Shown here piece by piece: positions 33,040 to 42,420 of a stretch of 64,000 bases of DNA. The notes under the pieces are model-generated. The model saw only the letters and a program-made list of their open reading frames with translations, did not search any database and was not told the origin of the DNA. Each line of letters starts with the position of its first letter. Positions within the stretch are counted from its first letter, which is position 1. The position numbers and the translations under genes are program-made. The stretch covers positions 2,356,001-2,420,000 of the forward strand of contig OY969802.1 of NCBI GenBank assembly GCA_963703235.1, written 5' to 3'. The DNA is from VRUE01 sp963703235 (lineage in GTDB: Bacteria; Actinomycetota; Thermoleophilia; Solirubrobacterales; 70-9).

Positions 33040-34227
33040 ATGGACCTCCTCGAGTATCAGGGCAAGCAGCTGTTCGCCGCGCACGGCATCGCCGTGCCGA
33101 GTGGCGAGGTCGCCTCGACCGTCGAGGAGGCGGTGGCCGCGGCGGAGCGGATCGGCTACCCGTGCGCGATCAAGGCCCAGGTGCTGATCGGCGGCCGCGG
33201 CAAGGCGGGCGGGATCAAGATCGCCGCCGACGCTGAGGAGGCGCGGGCGCACGCCGAGGCGATCGTCGGCATGGATATCCGCGGCCCGCGCGGCGAGGGC
33301 CCGTTCCGGGTCGAGCGGGTCTGGGTCGAGGGCGGCTCCGAGATCGCCGCCGAGTACTACGCCTCGGTGATCCTCGACCGCGGCGAGAAGAAGCTGCTGG
33401 CGATGGTTTCGAGGCAGGGCGGGATGGACATCGAGGCGGTCGCCGAGGAGGATCCCGAGGCGCTGGTCAAGGAGCACATCGACCCGACCCGACCCTTCGA
33501 CGCCGCGGCGGCGCGGCCGATCGTCGACGCCGCCGGCCTCGACGAGGACGTGCGCGAGGCGGCGGCCGAGGTGGTCGCGAAGCTTGCGGAGACGGCGGCG
33601 GCCGAGGACGCGACGCTGATCGAGGTCAACCCGCTGATCGTCACCGCGGGGCGCGAGGTGGTCGCGCTCGACGCCAAGGTGACGATCGACGGCAACGCGC
33701 TGTACCGGCACGAGGGCCTGGCCGAGCTCGACGCCGAGTCGATCGACGATCCGCAGGAGGCGATGGCGCGCGAGAAGGGCCTCACCTACGTCAAGCTCGA
33801 CGGCAACGTCGGCATCCTCGCCAACGGCGCCGGCCTCTGCATGTCGACCCTCGACGTCGTCGCCCAGGCGGGCGGCGCCCCGGCCAACTTCCTCGACGCC
33901 GGCGGCGGCTCCAAGGCCGAGGCGATCGTCGACGCGCTGACCGTGATCGTCTCCGACCAGAAGGTGACGGCGATCCTCTTCAACATCTTCGGCGGCATCA
34001 CCCGCTGCGACGAGATCGCCAAGGGGATCGTCGAGGCCTCCGGCCAGCTCGACCTGCAGGTGCCGCTGGTGGTCCGCCTCGACGGCACCAACTCCGAGCA
34101 GGGCCTGGCGATCTTGGCCGAGGCCGGGCTCGGCAACGTGCACCAGGAGACGACGATGCTCGGCGCCGGCCGCAAGGTGGTCGAGTTGGCGGGGGCGCCG
34201 GCGGCGGGCGCGGGGGCGAGCGGCTGA
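33040..34227 (+). CDS. sucC: Succinyl-CoA synthetase beta subunit
   Basis: This 395-residue protein starts MDLLEYQGKQLFAAHGI, the typical SucC opening. It has the ATP-grasp KAQVLIGGRGKAGGIK, LIEVNPLIVT (Mg ligands) and NIFGGITRCDEIAKGI. It forms the nucleotide-binding half of the TCA-cycle enzyme converting succinyl-CoA to succinate with ATP/GTP formation. The C-terminus has an Ala/Gly-rich tail. The ATG at 33040 is the only start preceding the conserved N-terminus. sucD follows with a 1-nt overlap (TGATG). Confidence 0.93.
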   Translation: MDLLEYQGKQLFAAHGIAVPSGEVASTVEEAVAAAERIGYPCAIKAQVLIGGRGKAGGIKIAADAEEARAHAEAIVGMDIRGPRGEGPFRVERVWVEGGSEIAAEYYASVILDRGEKKLLAMVSRQGGMDIEAVAEEDPEALVKEHIDPTRPFDAAAARPIVDAAGLDEDVREAAAEVVAKLAETAAAEDATLIEVNPLIVTAGREVVALDAKVTIDGNALYRHEGLAELDAESIDDPQEAMAREKGLTYVKLDGNVGILANGAGLCMSTLDVVAQAGGAPANFLDAGGGSKAEAIVDALTVIVSDQKVTAILFNIFGGITRCDEIAKGIVEASGQLDLQVPLVVRLDGTNSEQGLAILAEAGLGNVHQETTMLGAGRKVVELAGAPAAGAGASG

Positions 34228-35102
34228 TGTCGATCGTCGTCGACAAGGAGACGAAGCTGGTCGTCTCCGGCCTGACCGGCCGCGAGGGCTCCTTCCACGG
34301 CCTGCGCAACAGGGCCTACGGGACCGACCTGGTGGCCGGCGTCACGCCCGGCAAGGGCGGCCAGGACGTCGAGGGGGTGCCGGTCTTCGACTCGATCGAG
34401 GAGTCGGTGCAGGAGGCCGGCGCCAACACCTCGATGATCTTCGTCCCGGCCCGGTTCGCGGCGCCGGCGATCGACGAGGCGATCGAGTCCGGCGTCCAGA
34501 CGGTGATCGCGATCACCGAGGGGATCCCGGTGCTCGACATGCTGAAGACCTACTGGAAGGCGAAGGAGGCCGGCGTCCGCCTGATCGGACCCAACTGCCC
34601 CGGCGCGCTCTCGCCGGGCAAGGCCAACGTCGGCATCATCCCCGCGCAGTTCTTCGACCCCGGCGTGATCGGCGTCGTCTCCAAGTCGGGCACCCTGACC
34701 TACCAGATCGGCAACGAGCTGAAGCAGGCCGGCGAGGGCAACTCCTCGATCGTCGGCATCGGCGGCGACCCGATCGTCGGCTCCGACTTCATCGACGTCC
34801 TGAAGCTTTACGAGGCCGACCCCGAGACCGAGCTGATCGTGATGGTCGGCGAGATCGGCGGCGACGCCGAGGAGCGCGCCGCCGAGTTCATCGCGTCGGA
34901 GATCTCCAAGCCGGTGGTCGCCTACATCGCCGGCTTCACCGCCCCCCCGGGCAAGCAGATGGGCCACGCCGGCGCGATCATCTCCGGCTCCTCCGGCACC
35001 GCCCAGGCAAAGAAGGAAGCGCTCGAGGCGAAGGGCGTGCGGGTCGGCGAAAGCCCGACCGAGACCGCCCGCATCGCGGTCGAGACGCTGCGCTCGCGCT
35101 AG
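34227..35102 (+). CDS. sucD: Succinyl-CoA synthetase alpha subunit
   Basis: This 291-residue protein carries the CoA-binding fold with VVSGLTGREGSFH and LIGPNCPGALSPGKANVGI. The phosphorylated His lies in GKQMGHAGAIISGSSGTAQ. It completes the SucCD tetramer in the TCA cycle. It is directly coupled to sucC. Confidence 0.94.
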   Translation: MSIVVDKETKLVVSGLTGREGSFHGLRNRAYGTDLVAGVTPGKGGQDVEGVPVFDSIEESVQEAGANTSMIFVPARFAAPAIDEAIESGVQTVIAITEGIPVLDMLKTYWKAKEAGVRLIGPNCPGALSPGKANVGIIPAQFFDPGVIGVVSKSGTLTYQIGNELKQAGEGNSSIVGIGGDPIVGSDFIDVLKLYEADPETELIVMVGEIGGDAEERAAEFIASEISKPVVAYIAGFTAPPGKQMGHAGAIISGSSGTAQAKKEALEAKGVRVGESPTETARIAVETLRSR

Positions 35103-35109
35103 CCCGGAC

Positions 35110-36261
35110 TCAGTAGACCGGCTTCGGACGCAGCGTCAGGGCATGGAGGATGGCTTTCATCGCGCGCAGTGAGTTGTAAGGGCTGGAGCCGTAGCCCGGC
35201 AGGCAATTGGCGCAGAGCGCCAGGTTTACGCCGAGCACCATCTGCCCGATGCGGACGATCGCGTAATAGCGATGGGGCGGGCGGCTCAGGCAGGCGCGGG
35301 GCCCGCTGCCGTAGGCCGCGTAGACGGTGGCCCGTCCCCCATCCAGCTCGACCTCCGTCATGCGGGTGCAGGGGGCGGTTCGGTTCGCCTTCCCGAGAGC
35401 CGAGTGCTGGAAGCGCCTCCAGCCCTGCCTGGTCCAGGCGGCGATGTCGAAGCCTTCGTACCAGAGGGCAACTTTCTCGCCCGGGGGTCCGGCCTGACCT
35501 GCCGAGGCCTCCGCCAGGGATGCGGTGGGCAGCCCCGCGCCGGGGTCGAAATCACTCCCCACCCAGTAGATGGGGAACTTCAGTCCGGGGTCGTCGAGCG
35601 CCACCTCGGTGTCGTCCCGTTCGGCTTCGGTGTAGGGGGTGGGCGCTTCCAGCCGGCGCTGCTGGACCTGAGCGAGCTGGAGGGCGACGCGGTCGTTGCC
35701 GCGGGGATTCAGCCCCACGACGTGCACCACGGCGATCAGCTTCCCGTGTCGCCAGAAGAGGAAGGACCCCGGCCGGATCTTCTGCCCTTTGACCCGCGCG
35801 CCCGCGTGGCGGATCAGGCGAGCCGAGGGCCCGTTCGGGGAGAGCGCAACCCTCCCCCGATCATTTCCGTCTCCGCGGGTGAGGAGCCCGTTGTACAGCG
35901 CGAAGCCGCGGACGGCGGCCGCTTCGCTCGGCGTGTTGAGCGTTTGCGCTACGACCAGCGCCGGCGCCGGCGCCGGCGCTGCCCCCGGGATCTCGAAGAC
36001 TCGCTCGTATTCGTAGTAGCACCCTGCCGGCCGGTGGCGGGCGGCCCACCTGTCGATGCGGCTCGCGGCCCCCTCTCCCGGGCTTGACGAACCGCAGATG
36101 CTGTCGTCGTCGACCAGGTAGCCCGGTGGGAGGTCGTGCAGCCGCAGCACCGTTTCTTCCGCTCCGGCGACCAGCTTGCCGGACGGCTCGTCGAGAGCGC
36201 TCGCGGTGGCGGCCGAGAGGAGGAGAAGGAACGCGCCCGCGAGCCCGAGTGCCCTTGCCAT
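35110..36261 (-). CDS. Secreted hypothetical protein
   Basis: This protein of about 383 residues starts at the ATG at 36261 with a clear signal peptide (ALGLAGAFLLLLSAATASA). The mature part has several Cys (SICGSS, AGCYYEYERVF, CTRMTEV, ALCANCLPGYG) that could form disulfides outside the cell. Two similar ~150-residue halves are possible (both contain an 'FRxG/YEGF...' pattern), but this is uncertain. No family was recognised. It is divergent from the aminotransferase at 36321 and convergent with sucD. Confidence 0.6.
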   Translation of the reverse strand: MARALGLAGAFLLLLSAATASALDEPSGKLVAGAEETVLRLHDLPPGYLVDDDSICGSSSPGEGAASRIDRWAARHRPAGCYYEYERVFEIPGAAPAPAPALVVAQTLNTPSEAAAVRGFALYNGLLTRGDGNDRGRVALSPNGPSARLIRHAGARVKGQKIRPGSFLFWRHGKLIAVVHVVGLNPRGNDRVALQLAQVQQRRLEAPTPYTEAERDDTEVALDDPGLKFPIYWVGSDFDPGAGLPTASLAEASAGQAGPPGEKVALWYEGFDIAAWTRQGWRRFQHSALGKANRTAPCTRMTEVELDGGRATVYAAYGSGPRACLSRPPHRYYAIVRIGQMVLGVNLALCANCLPGYGSSPYNSLRAMKAILHALTLRPKPVY

Positions 36262-36320
36262 TGCGAGCAGTATGCCCCGAGAGGCCGCCGGCAAACCAGC
36301 CGTTGCTAGGGTCGGTGCCG

Positions 36321-37418
36321 ATGGCGAACGACACCATCTCATTCGCGCGCGGCGCTCCGAGCGCAGACATCCTTCCGCGCGAAGCGGTGACCGATGCGGC
36401 CGCCGCGGCGCTCTCCGACGACTGGCAGAAAGCGCTCTCCTACGGGACCGGAATCGGGCATCCGGGGCTCTGCGAGTGGGTGGCCGAGCGGCACGGGGGA
36501 CTGGACGTCGGGCAGGTGATGATCGCCAACGGCTCGCTGGAGGCAGGCTGGATGCTGTTCGAGCATCTACTCGAACCCGGCGACCGGGTCGTCGTCGAGC
36601 AGCCGACCTACGACCGCACGCTGCTGATGCTGCAGCGCCTCGGCGTCGAGCTGGTGCCGGTGGCCCTGGAGGCCGACGGCATTGACGTCGGCGCCCTTGA
36701 GGCGGCCCTGGCGGAGGGCCCGATCGAGCTCGCCCACATCATTCCCAACTTCCACAATCCCGCCGGCTGCACGCTCTCGGCCGAGAAGCGGGTGCGGCTG
36801 GTCGAGCTGGCGGCCGAGCACGGGTTCTGGATCTTCGAGGATGATCCCTACCGGGAGCTGCCGTTCGAGGGCGAGGCCCTGGAGACGATGCTCTCGCTCG
36901 ACAAGGAGGGGCGCGTCGTCCACGCCTCCTCTTTCTCGAAGACGGTCAGCCCCGGCGTGCGGGTGGGCTACCTCGCCGGTCCCGGCGAGGAGATCGCCAA
37001 GCTCGCCAAGCGGGCCAACGAGACCTATATCTCGCCCAACATGCTGGCCGAGGCGGTTGTGCTGGAGCTGTGCCAGTCGGGTGCGCTGGACCGCAACATC
37101 GAGTTCGTCAGGGGCGCCCTGTGCGACCGCCGCGACGCCCTGGTCGAGGCGCTGGGAGAGCTGATCCCGGAGGCCGAGTTCGTCGTCCCGGAGGGGGGCT
37201 ACTTCCTCTGGCTCGATCTCGCCGCCGGGACCGACACGACGGCGCTGTTGGCCGAGGCCGAGGGCGTCGGCTTCGTCGCCGGCCCCGACTTCATGATCGA
37301 CGGCGGCGAGAACAGCCTGCGCCTCTCCTTCGCCAGCGTCCCGCCGGACCGCATCCCCGAGGGCGTCGCGCGTATCGCCCGCGCGCTGGAGCGCGTGCGG
37401 GCCGGCTCGCCGGCCTAA
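36321..37418 (+). CDS. PLP-dependent class I/II aminotransferase (2-aminoadipate/MocR-domain type)
   Basis: This 365-residue fold-type I aminotransferase has IANGSLEAGWMLFEHLLEPGD, VEQPTYDRTLLML, HIIPNFHNPAGCTLS (PLP-binding Asn), FEDDPYRELPF (PLP-binding Asp/Tyr) and the Schiff-base Lys in ASSFSKTVSPGVRVGYL. The sequence resembles 2-aminoadipate or aromatic/branched-chain transaminases of the LysN type, without the GntR domain of MocR regulators. The substrate is unknown. The ATG at 36321 starts just before the conserved FARGAPS. It is convergent with the DtxR gene, overlapping by 4 nt. Confidence 0.82.
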   Translation: MANDTISFARGAPSADILPREAVTDAAAAALSDDWQKALSYGTGIGHPGLCEWVAERHGGLDVGQVMIANGSLEAGWMLFEHLLEPGDRVVVEQPTYDRTLLMLQRLGVELVPVALEADGIDVGALEAALAEGPIELAHIIPNFHNPAGCTLSAEKRVRLVELAAEHGFWIFEDDPYRELPFEGEALETMLSLDKEGRVVHASSFSKTVSPGVRVGYLAGPGEEIAKLAKRANETYISPNMLAEAVVLELCQSGALDRNIEFVRGALCDRRDALVEALGELIPEAEFVVPEGGYFLWLDLAAGTDTTALLAEAEGVGFVAGPDFMIDGGENSLRLSFASVPPDRIPEGVARIARALERVRAGSPA

Positions 37419-38122
37419 CGCCCGTAGCGGTCGCTGGAGAGGACGAGCTGCTCCGGGATCGCCGCCCGCGGCGGTGGCGCCGGGTCGGCGCGGACCGAGA
37501 CCGTCTCGGCGACGCTGGCCGAGACTGTGTGCGTCCCGTCGTCGGAGGCGATCGTGACGCCCTCCTCGTCGGAGTCCTCGACCGTCCCCTCGAGGCCGGG
37601 GTAGAGGCCCGCTCCCTTCAGGTAGTGCAGCAGCTCCTCGGCCTCGTTCTCGAAGCGCAGGACGTGGACCTTGGCGCCCACCTGCACGTCGGCGAGCAGG
37701 GCGCCGCGCTCGCGGACCCCCTCGACGATCGGGTGCCCGTGCGGGCAGGTGGTCGCGTCGCCAATCGCCGCCCGCATCCGCTCCTCCAGCACCGGCGACA
37801 TCGCGTGCTCGATCCGCTCCGCCTCCTCGTGCACCTCGTCCCAGGGGATGCCGAGGACGTCGGTGAGGAAGCGCTCGATCATCCGGTGGCGGCGGACGAT
37901 GCGGCTGGCGTGCTCGCGACCCGACTCGGTGAAGTCGAGCGATTTGTCGGCTTTGCGCTCGACGTAGCCGTCGTCGACCAGCCGGCCGACCATCTCGTGG
38001 ACGGTGGGGGGCGAGAGCTGCATCGCGCGGGCGATGTTGGCGCCGGTCATCGGCAGCCCGGCCTCCTCCAGCCAGAACATCGTCTCCAGGTACTCCTGCT
38101 CGGCGACGGTCGCGGTCTCCAT
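37415..38122 (-). CDS. DtxR/MntR-family metal-dependent repressor
   Basis: This 235-residue protein has an N-terminal winged helix (ANIARAMQLSPPTVHEMVGRLV), a dimerisation/metal domain with EEAERIEHAMSPVLEERM and TTCPHGHPI (metal ligands), and a C-terminal SH3/FeoA-like domain (about 140-215). It is the three-domain DtxR/IdeR layout. Members use Fe2+ or Mn2+ as corepressor to control uptake genes. The presence of ferritin in the window is compatible with iron control but does not prove it. The start is the ATG at 38122. Confidence 0.85.
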   Translation of the reverse strand: METATVAEQEYLETMFWLEEAGLPMTGANIARAMQLSPPTVHEMVGRLVDDGYVERKADKSLDFTESGREHASRIVRRHRMIERFLTDVLGIPWDEVHEEAERIEHAMSPVLEERMRAAIGDATTCPHGHPIVEGVRERGALLADVQVGAKVHVLRFENEAEELLHYLKGAGLYPGLEGTVEDSDEEGVTIASDDGTHTVSASVAETVSVRADPAPPPRAAIPEQLVLSSDRYGR

Positions 38123-38132
38123 CGGCCCGATA

Positions 38133-38933
38133 CTAGCCGCGCGCCATCAGGGTCGAGACGACGGCCTCGTAGAAGCCGTCGCCCATCGCCCCCTCGGTGA
38201 CGGTGACGTTGTCCCAGGCGCCCAGTGCGGCCCGCAGGCCCGGGTCGCGCTCGGGCCCGTTGGCGACGACGAAGAAGCGGCCGACCGCGGCGGCGACCTC
38301 GAGGTCCTCGACCGAGTCGCCGACGGCGATGCACTCGGCCGGGTCGTAGCCGCGGGCGCGGGCGTGGGCGGCTACGGCGTTGGCCTTGCTGACCATCTTC
38401 GGGACCAGGTGGTAGGCGTGGGTGGGGCCGTCGATCGCCGGCATCTCGCGGCCGATCGCGCCGTTGTCGAGCAGGCGCAGGTCGCCGTGGCCCTCGGCCT
38501 CGAGCAGCTCGTTCGCCTCGCCGACGTCGACCTTGCCGCGGAAGAGGTGGGAGAGGACGCGGCCGTGGTGCCAGGGCGAGTGGTACTCGAGCCGGCTCTC
38601 GAAGCGCTCGAAGAGGAGCTTGGGGATGCCCCGCGCCTCGATCTTCTCGTAGACGGTGCCGTCCTCGTCGGGGACCAGGTCGCCGGTCAGCACCGTCGTC
38701 TCGCCCTCGATCGCGAAGGCGCAGCCGGCCTCGTAGATGTAGGAGGTCTGGCCCATCAGCCGCGCTGCCTCGTGCACCTGCGGCTCGCGCCGCCCCGACA
38801 TGATCGTCACCTCGACCCCGGCCCGGTGGCAGGCCTCGAGGCCCCGCGCCTGGGCCAGCGAGAAGCCCCCCTCGGCGTCGCGAAACAGCGAGCCCCCCAT
38901 GCCGAGCAGGGTGCCGTCGAGGTCGGTGTACAC
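38133..38933 (-). CDS. HAD-IIB (Cof-type) phosphatase
   Basis: This protein of about 266 residues begins at GTG with YTDLDGTLLG, the HAD nucleophile motif. It has VTIMSGRREPQ (motif II), a C2 cap, VSKANAVAAHARARGYD (motif III Lys) and CIAVGDSVEDLEVA (motif IV). Cof-type enzymes dephosphorylate sugar phosphates or cofactors; mannosylglycerate or sucrose phosphatase relatives share this layout. It lies 10 nt upstream of the DtxR-type gene on the same strand. Confidence 0.75.
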   Translation of the reverse strand: MYTDLDGTLLGMGGSLFRDAEGGFSLAQARGLEACHRAGVEVTIMSGRREPQVHEAARLMGQTSYIYEAGCAFAIEGETTVLTGDLVPDEDGTVYEKIEARGIPKLLFERFESRLEYHSPWHHGRVLSHLFRGKVDVGEANELLEAEGHGDLRLLDNGAIGREMPAIDGPTHAYHLVPKMVSKANAVAAHARARGYDPAECIAVGDSVEDLEVAAAVGRFFVVANGPERDPGLRAALGAWDNVTVTEGAMGDGFYEAVVSTLMARG

Positions 38934-38995
38934 GCATCGCTGGGGCAGGGCAGGCAGTCAACCAGAGCTGACGGGCGGGCGCGCCCGCGGTTGGC

Positions 38996-41506
38996 ATGAG
39001 AACATTCGCCCCGATGCGCGGGGGCTTGCAAGGCATGGCGAGACCGCTCTTGCTCGTCATCGCTTTCAGCGGCCTGCTCGCGGTCGCGGTGACGCTGCTC
39101 GTCGCCGGTGAGGTGGGCGACGGATCGAGCCCGACCCTGGTGGTCGCGGTCTTCGGGACCTTCCTCACCTCGATCGCCATCATCGGCGCCTTCTCGATCG
39201 ACGAGAGCTCGCGCTGGCCCACGCCGTGGGAGATGCTCCACCGGGCGGGGGTCTCCGCCTGGTTCGTGGTCGCGCTCGCGTCCGTCGTCGCGGCCCTGCT
39301 TGCGGCCGCGACCCGCGACGACGGCTTCCTGCGCTCGCTCAGCCTGATCCTGGCGCTGATCGGCCTCCTGCTCGGCGCCCGGGGGCTATGGGGACTCGTC
39401 TCGCTTGCCTCGGACCGCGACCGGCGCCGCCTGGTCGTCGATCTGCTCGCCCGCTCGATCCGCCATGCGCCGGCGGACGCCGATCGCGGCGAAACGGACG
39501 TCGGGGAGATCGACACCGAGGATCACGTGCCGGCCTGGTTCCTCAGCGCCGACTCACCCGACCTGCCGCGCTGGGGCGGGGTCTCGATCGACTCGATCTC
39601 GAGCGTCCTTCGCTCCTACGCCGACCGCGCCGACTCAGATGAGATGTCACGCCTCGTCGACGACGTGCATGCAGCCCTGATCGTCGCCCTCGAGGCAGGC
39701 GGCTGGCCAGACTTCGACTCCTACCTGAGCAGCGTCGACACCGTCCTCGGGGTCCAGCGGCGGGTCTTCGAGGAGCTGGCCCTTCGAGTGCTCAGCGGGC
39801 GATTGAGCGATGCAACCGCGCGCGGCGTCCTGCTGCGGGCCGGGGAGACGGCGATCGACGCGGCTGGCCGAGCCCGCAACGGAAATGCCTGGCCCGGCGA
39901 CGAGGAGCAGCGACGCGTCGAGCGACTCGTTGCCCGCCACCTGACCGCACTCTGCCGATTCGCCGGCGCGGCGGCGGCGCAGTCCGAGGCAGCCGCAACC
40001 GCGCCTGGACTGCGGACCGCCTGCGAGCGGATCCTGCTGGCGGTCCGCTGGGCGGTCGACCCGGACCCGCCTGGGATGAAGCTGCCTACGGAGCATCCCT
40101 GGCGCGACGGGCTCTCGGACCCGACCGCAGCCCTGGTCTGGCTGTGGAGCGCCGCCGAGGCGCCGTCCGGACCCTTCGGCGTGGGTCTCTACGCGATCTG
40201 CGAGATCCTCACCGGGCGGAAGTTCTTCGGCTCCTACTGGGACGGTCTCGACGTCTGCTCGGAGATCGAACGGCGGCTTCGCGGGGTCGAGGGAGAGCGA
40301 CCGCCCGGCCTCGAGGGCCGTGCAGCGCTCGAGGCCGCCGGCGGCCTGGCGACGCTCTCGCTCGAACTGGGTGCGATCCGGCTTGCCGCGCTCCCGGCTC
40401 GCAATGCCGCCGACGGGCCGCGTGACGATCGCCACGTCGCCTGCGAGCTCTTCCTCGCCGGCGCTGGCTACAAGCCTCCCGGCAGGGATCCGGTCGCCGA
40501 TCTCGCCGAGCTGCTGACCGATCGCCCGGGAAGCAGCCTTTGGACGACGGTGTGCACCGAGCTCGGTCGCCTGCCGGAGCCGGTTGTGTCGCCGGTGCTG
40601 CGGCCGCTCCACCGCCGGGCGGACGCCTGCGCGCTCGCCATCTGCCTCCGCCTCTCGCCCCTGCAGGGCGGTTCGGACGACGACCGCGAGCTGGAGACGT
40701 TCGTAAGTCGCCTGCCGGACCGCCTGCTGGAGGAGACGGCCGGGCTCGCCCATGGTCTCATCTCCTCCACCGAGGAGCCGGCCGGCGCCGGCCGGGAGAA
40801 GCTGGAACGGCGACTGGTCGAAGCCACCCACTTCGCCCGCCAGATCGTCCCCGGCGGCCTGCCTGCCCCTTCCCTGCCCGCGGGCGAAGGGGAGGTGGGA
40901 CGCGAGCCGGACCCCGCGACCGCCGGCCCTGTACCCACCGCGCGGCTCGACTGCGATGGCGCCCCGGCGGCGTTCGCCGAAGCGCTGCGCCGGGTTGCCG
41001 CCGGCGGGCCGGAGTTGGAGGTGGACCTGATCCAGTCCGACCCGCGTTGGCTCGACGACTGGGCTGAGCTGCGGGCCGGGCTCGACGCAGCCCTGCTTGC
41101 CGCGGCGCTGAGTGGCCGCGCTCGGATCCGTCGTATCGTCCCCTTCAGCATTTCCGGCGATGCCGAGCGGCGGGCGACCAAGCTCCACTACCGCTGGACG
41201 GCGGCGCTCTCAACCGCCGTCGGCTGCTTCCAGTCGCCGCCGGGAGCTCTGCAGGGAGGCGCTGCGCCATACCAGGTGCGGCTCCTGGTCCTGCCTTTCT
41301 CGAAGCCGGCGTCGCACCTGCCCGAGGACCGCGTGGAGATTCGCGAGGCCGCCGCCGCGCCGCTCGCCGCGGGTGCCGGTCGCTTCGAAGACCTCTGGCA
41401 CACCTTCGTGCCGGACGCTCGGATCGGCGCGGGCAGTGTCGGCCTGATCGAGCTCGGCGGGTCCAACCCGGCGGCGGGCGCCGCGACGCCGCTGGAGGGC
41501 TCCTAG
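38996..41506 (+). CDS. Large uncharacterised protein with four N-terminal transmembrane helices
   Basis: This is an 836-residue protein. Residues about 16-38, 45-67, 86-106 and 114-138 are strongly hydrophobic and should form four membrane helices. The remaining ~690 residues are hydrophilic, Ala/Leu/Arg-rich and probably helical on the cytoplasmic side. A Pro/Gly linker lies near 625-655 (LPAGEGEVGREPDPA), followed by a final domain. I see no catalytic or nucleotide-binding motif and recognise no family. It is convergent with gpgS with a 4-nt overlap of stops, and divergent from the Cof-type phosphatase. Confidence 0.6.
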   Translation: MRTFAPMRGGLQGMARPLLLVIAFSGLLAVAVTLLVAGEVGDGSSPTLVVAVFGTFLTSIAIIGAFSIDESSRWPTPWEMLHRAGVSAWFVVALASVVAALLAAATRDDGFLRSLSLILALIGLLLGARGLWGLVSLASDRDRRRLVVDLLARSIRHAPADADRGETDVGEIDTEDHVPAWFLSADSPDLPRWGGVSIDSISSVLRSYADRADSDEMSRLVDDVHAALIVALEAGGWPDFDSYLSSVDTVLGVQRRVFEELALRVLSGRLSDATARGVLLRAGETAIDAAGRARNGNAWPGDEEQRRVERLVARHLTALCRFAGAAAAQSEAAATAPGLRTACERILLAVRWAVDPDPPGMKLPTEHPWRDGLSDPTAALVWLWSAAEAPSGPFGVGLYAICEILTGRKFFGSYWDGLDVCSEIERRLRGVEGERPPGLEGRAALEAAGGLATLSLELGAIRLAALPARNAADGPRDDRHVACELFLAGAGYKPPGRDPVADLAELLTDRPGSSLWTTVCTELGRLPEPVVSPVLRPLHRRADACALAICLRLSPLQGGSDDDRELETFVSRLPDRLLEETAGLAHGLISSTEEPAGAGREKLERRLVEATHFARQIVPGGLPAPSLPAGEGEVGREPDPATAGPVPTARLDCDGAPAAFAEALRRVAAGGPELEVDLIQSDPRWLDDWAELRAGLDAALLAAALSGRARIRRIVPFSISGDAERRATKLHYRWTAALSTAVGCFQSPPGALQGGAAPYQVRLLVLPFSKPASHLPEDRVEIREAAAAPLAAGAGRFEDLWHTFVPDARIGAGSVGLIELGGSNPAAGAATPLEGS

Positions 41507-42390
41507 CCGACCTGAGCCGGTGACGGCCGGGCCGCTGGCGCCAGCTCCCGCATCGGCGGCCTGGTCTCGAGGCGGCGGGGGGCGTTTGGCGGCAGCGCCA
41601 GCGCCCCGGAGCGGTCGGCGGTCTGCGTGAGCAGGGCCTCGATCACTTCGCGCGACATGCTGCTGAGCTGGGGGAGGGTCTGGTGGGAGTTGCGCTTGCT
41701 GCCGAGATCGACCTGGGCCATACGGTCGAGCCCACAGCGCCGCCACACCTCGACCAGCATCGCAATCTCGACTCCGTAGCCGGTCGCGTAGGGAATCGAC
41801 TCGAGCAGCGAGCGCCGCGCCGAGCACTCGCCGGCGAGGGGCTGGTGGAAGGCGGCGAGCTCGGGTTGCAGGAGCTCCAGCAAGGGCTTCGCGGTCAGCT
41901 CGGTGACGCGGCCGCCACCATCCGCGATCTCCACCGAGTCGACCGCCATGGGGCGGCGGTAGAAGCCCTTCGCGAAGTCGACTCCCGGAGACTCGAGCAA
42001 TGGCCCGAGCAGCCCGGTGACGTAGTGACGGCCGAAGTCCCGCACGTCCCCGTCGACGTAGACGACGATCTCTCCGCTGGCGATCGAGAGCGCCCGCCAC
42101 ATCGCGTCGCCCTTCCCTCGGGTCGGCCCCAGACTCGCCATCAGCTCGTTCTCGGAGACGACCTCGGCACCGCCCGCCCGCGCAGCCGCGGCCGTCCCGT
42201 CGACCGAGTCGGCGTCGACGACGAGCAGTTGGTCGACGAGGCCGAGGTCGCGAAGCTGGCCGATCTCGCGGACGATCGTGCCGATCGTCTCCGCCGTGTC
42301 GCGGGTTGGCACGCAGACCGTCACCGTCTCCTGCTTGCGAGCGGCCAGGGCCCTTGGCTCGTACGCGCTGTGGTCGAAGGTGGCTAGCAT
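41503..42390 (-). CDS. gpgS: Glucosyl-3-phosphoglycerate synthase (GT81)
   Basis: This 295-residue glycosyltransferase (GT-A) has TVTVCVPTRDTAETIG, LLVVDADSVDGTAA, SLGPTRGKGDAMWRAL and VVYVDGDVRDFGRHYV (metal-binding DxD-like). ATGYGVEIAMLVEVW and LGSKRNSHQTLPQLS match the C-terminal part of GpgS. It transfers glucose from a nucleotide sugar to 3-phosphoglycerate, the first step of glucosylglycerate and methylglucose lipopolysaccharide synthesis. It is divergent from the folP2-like gene, the same neighbourhood seen in mycobacteria (Rv1208/Rv1207). The start is the ATG at 42390. Confidence 0.88.
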   Translation of the reverse strand: MLATFDHSAYEPRALAARKQETVTVCVPTRDTAETIGTIVREIGQLRDLGLVDQLLVVDADSVDGTAAAARAGGAEVVSENELMASLGPTRGKGDAMWRALSIASGEIVVYVDGDVRDFGRHYVTGLLGPLLESPGVDFAKGFYRRPMAVDSVEIADGGGRVTELTAKPLLELLQPELAAFHQPLAGECSARRSLLESIPYATGYGVEIAMLVEVWRRCGLDRMAQVDLGSKRNSHQTLPQLSSMSREVIEALLTQTADRSGALALPPNAPRRLETRPPMRELAPAARPSPAQVG

Positions 42391-42420
42391 CGTCTGATCG
42401 CAACCGCGGATGCTGATGCT

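Noticed and set aside
32965..34143. Long minus-strand frame continuing the HAD gene upstream through sucC
   Set aside because: It is antisense to the clearly conserved sucC; the HAD protein starts properly at 32964.
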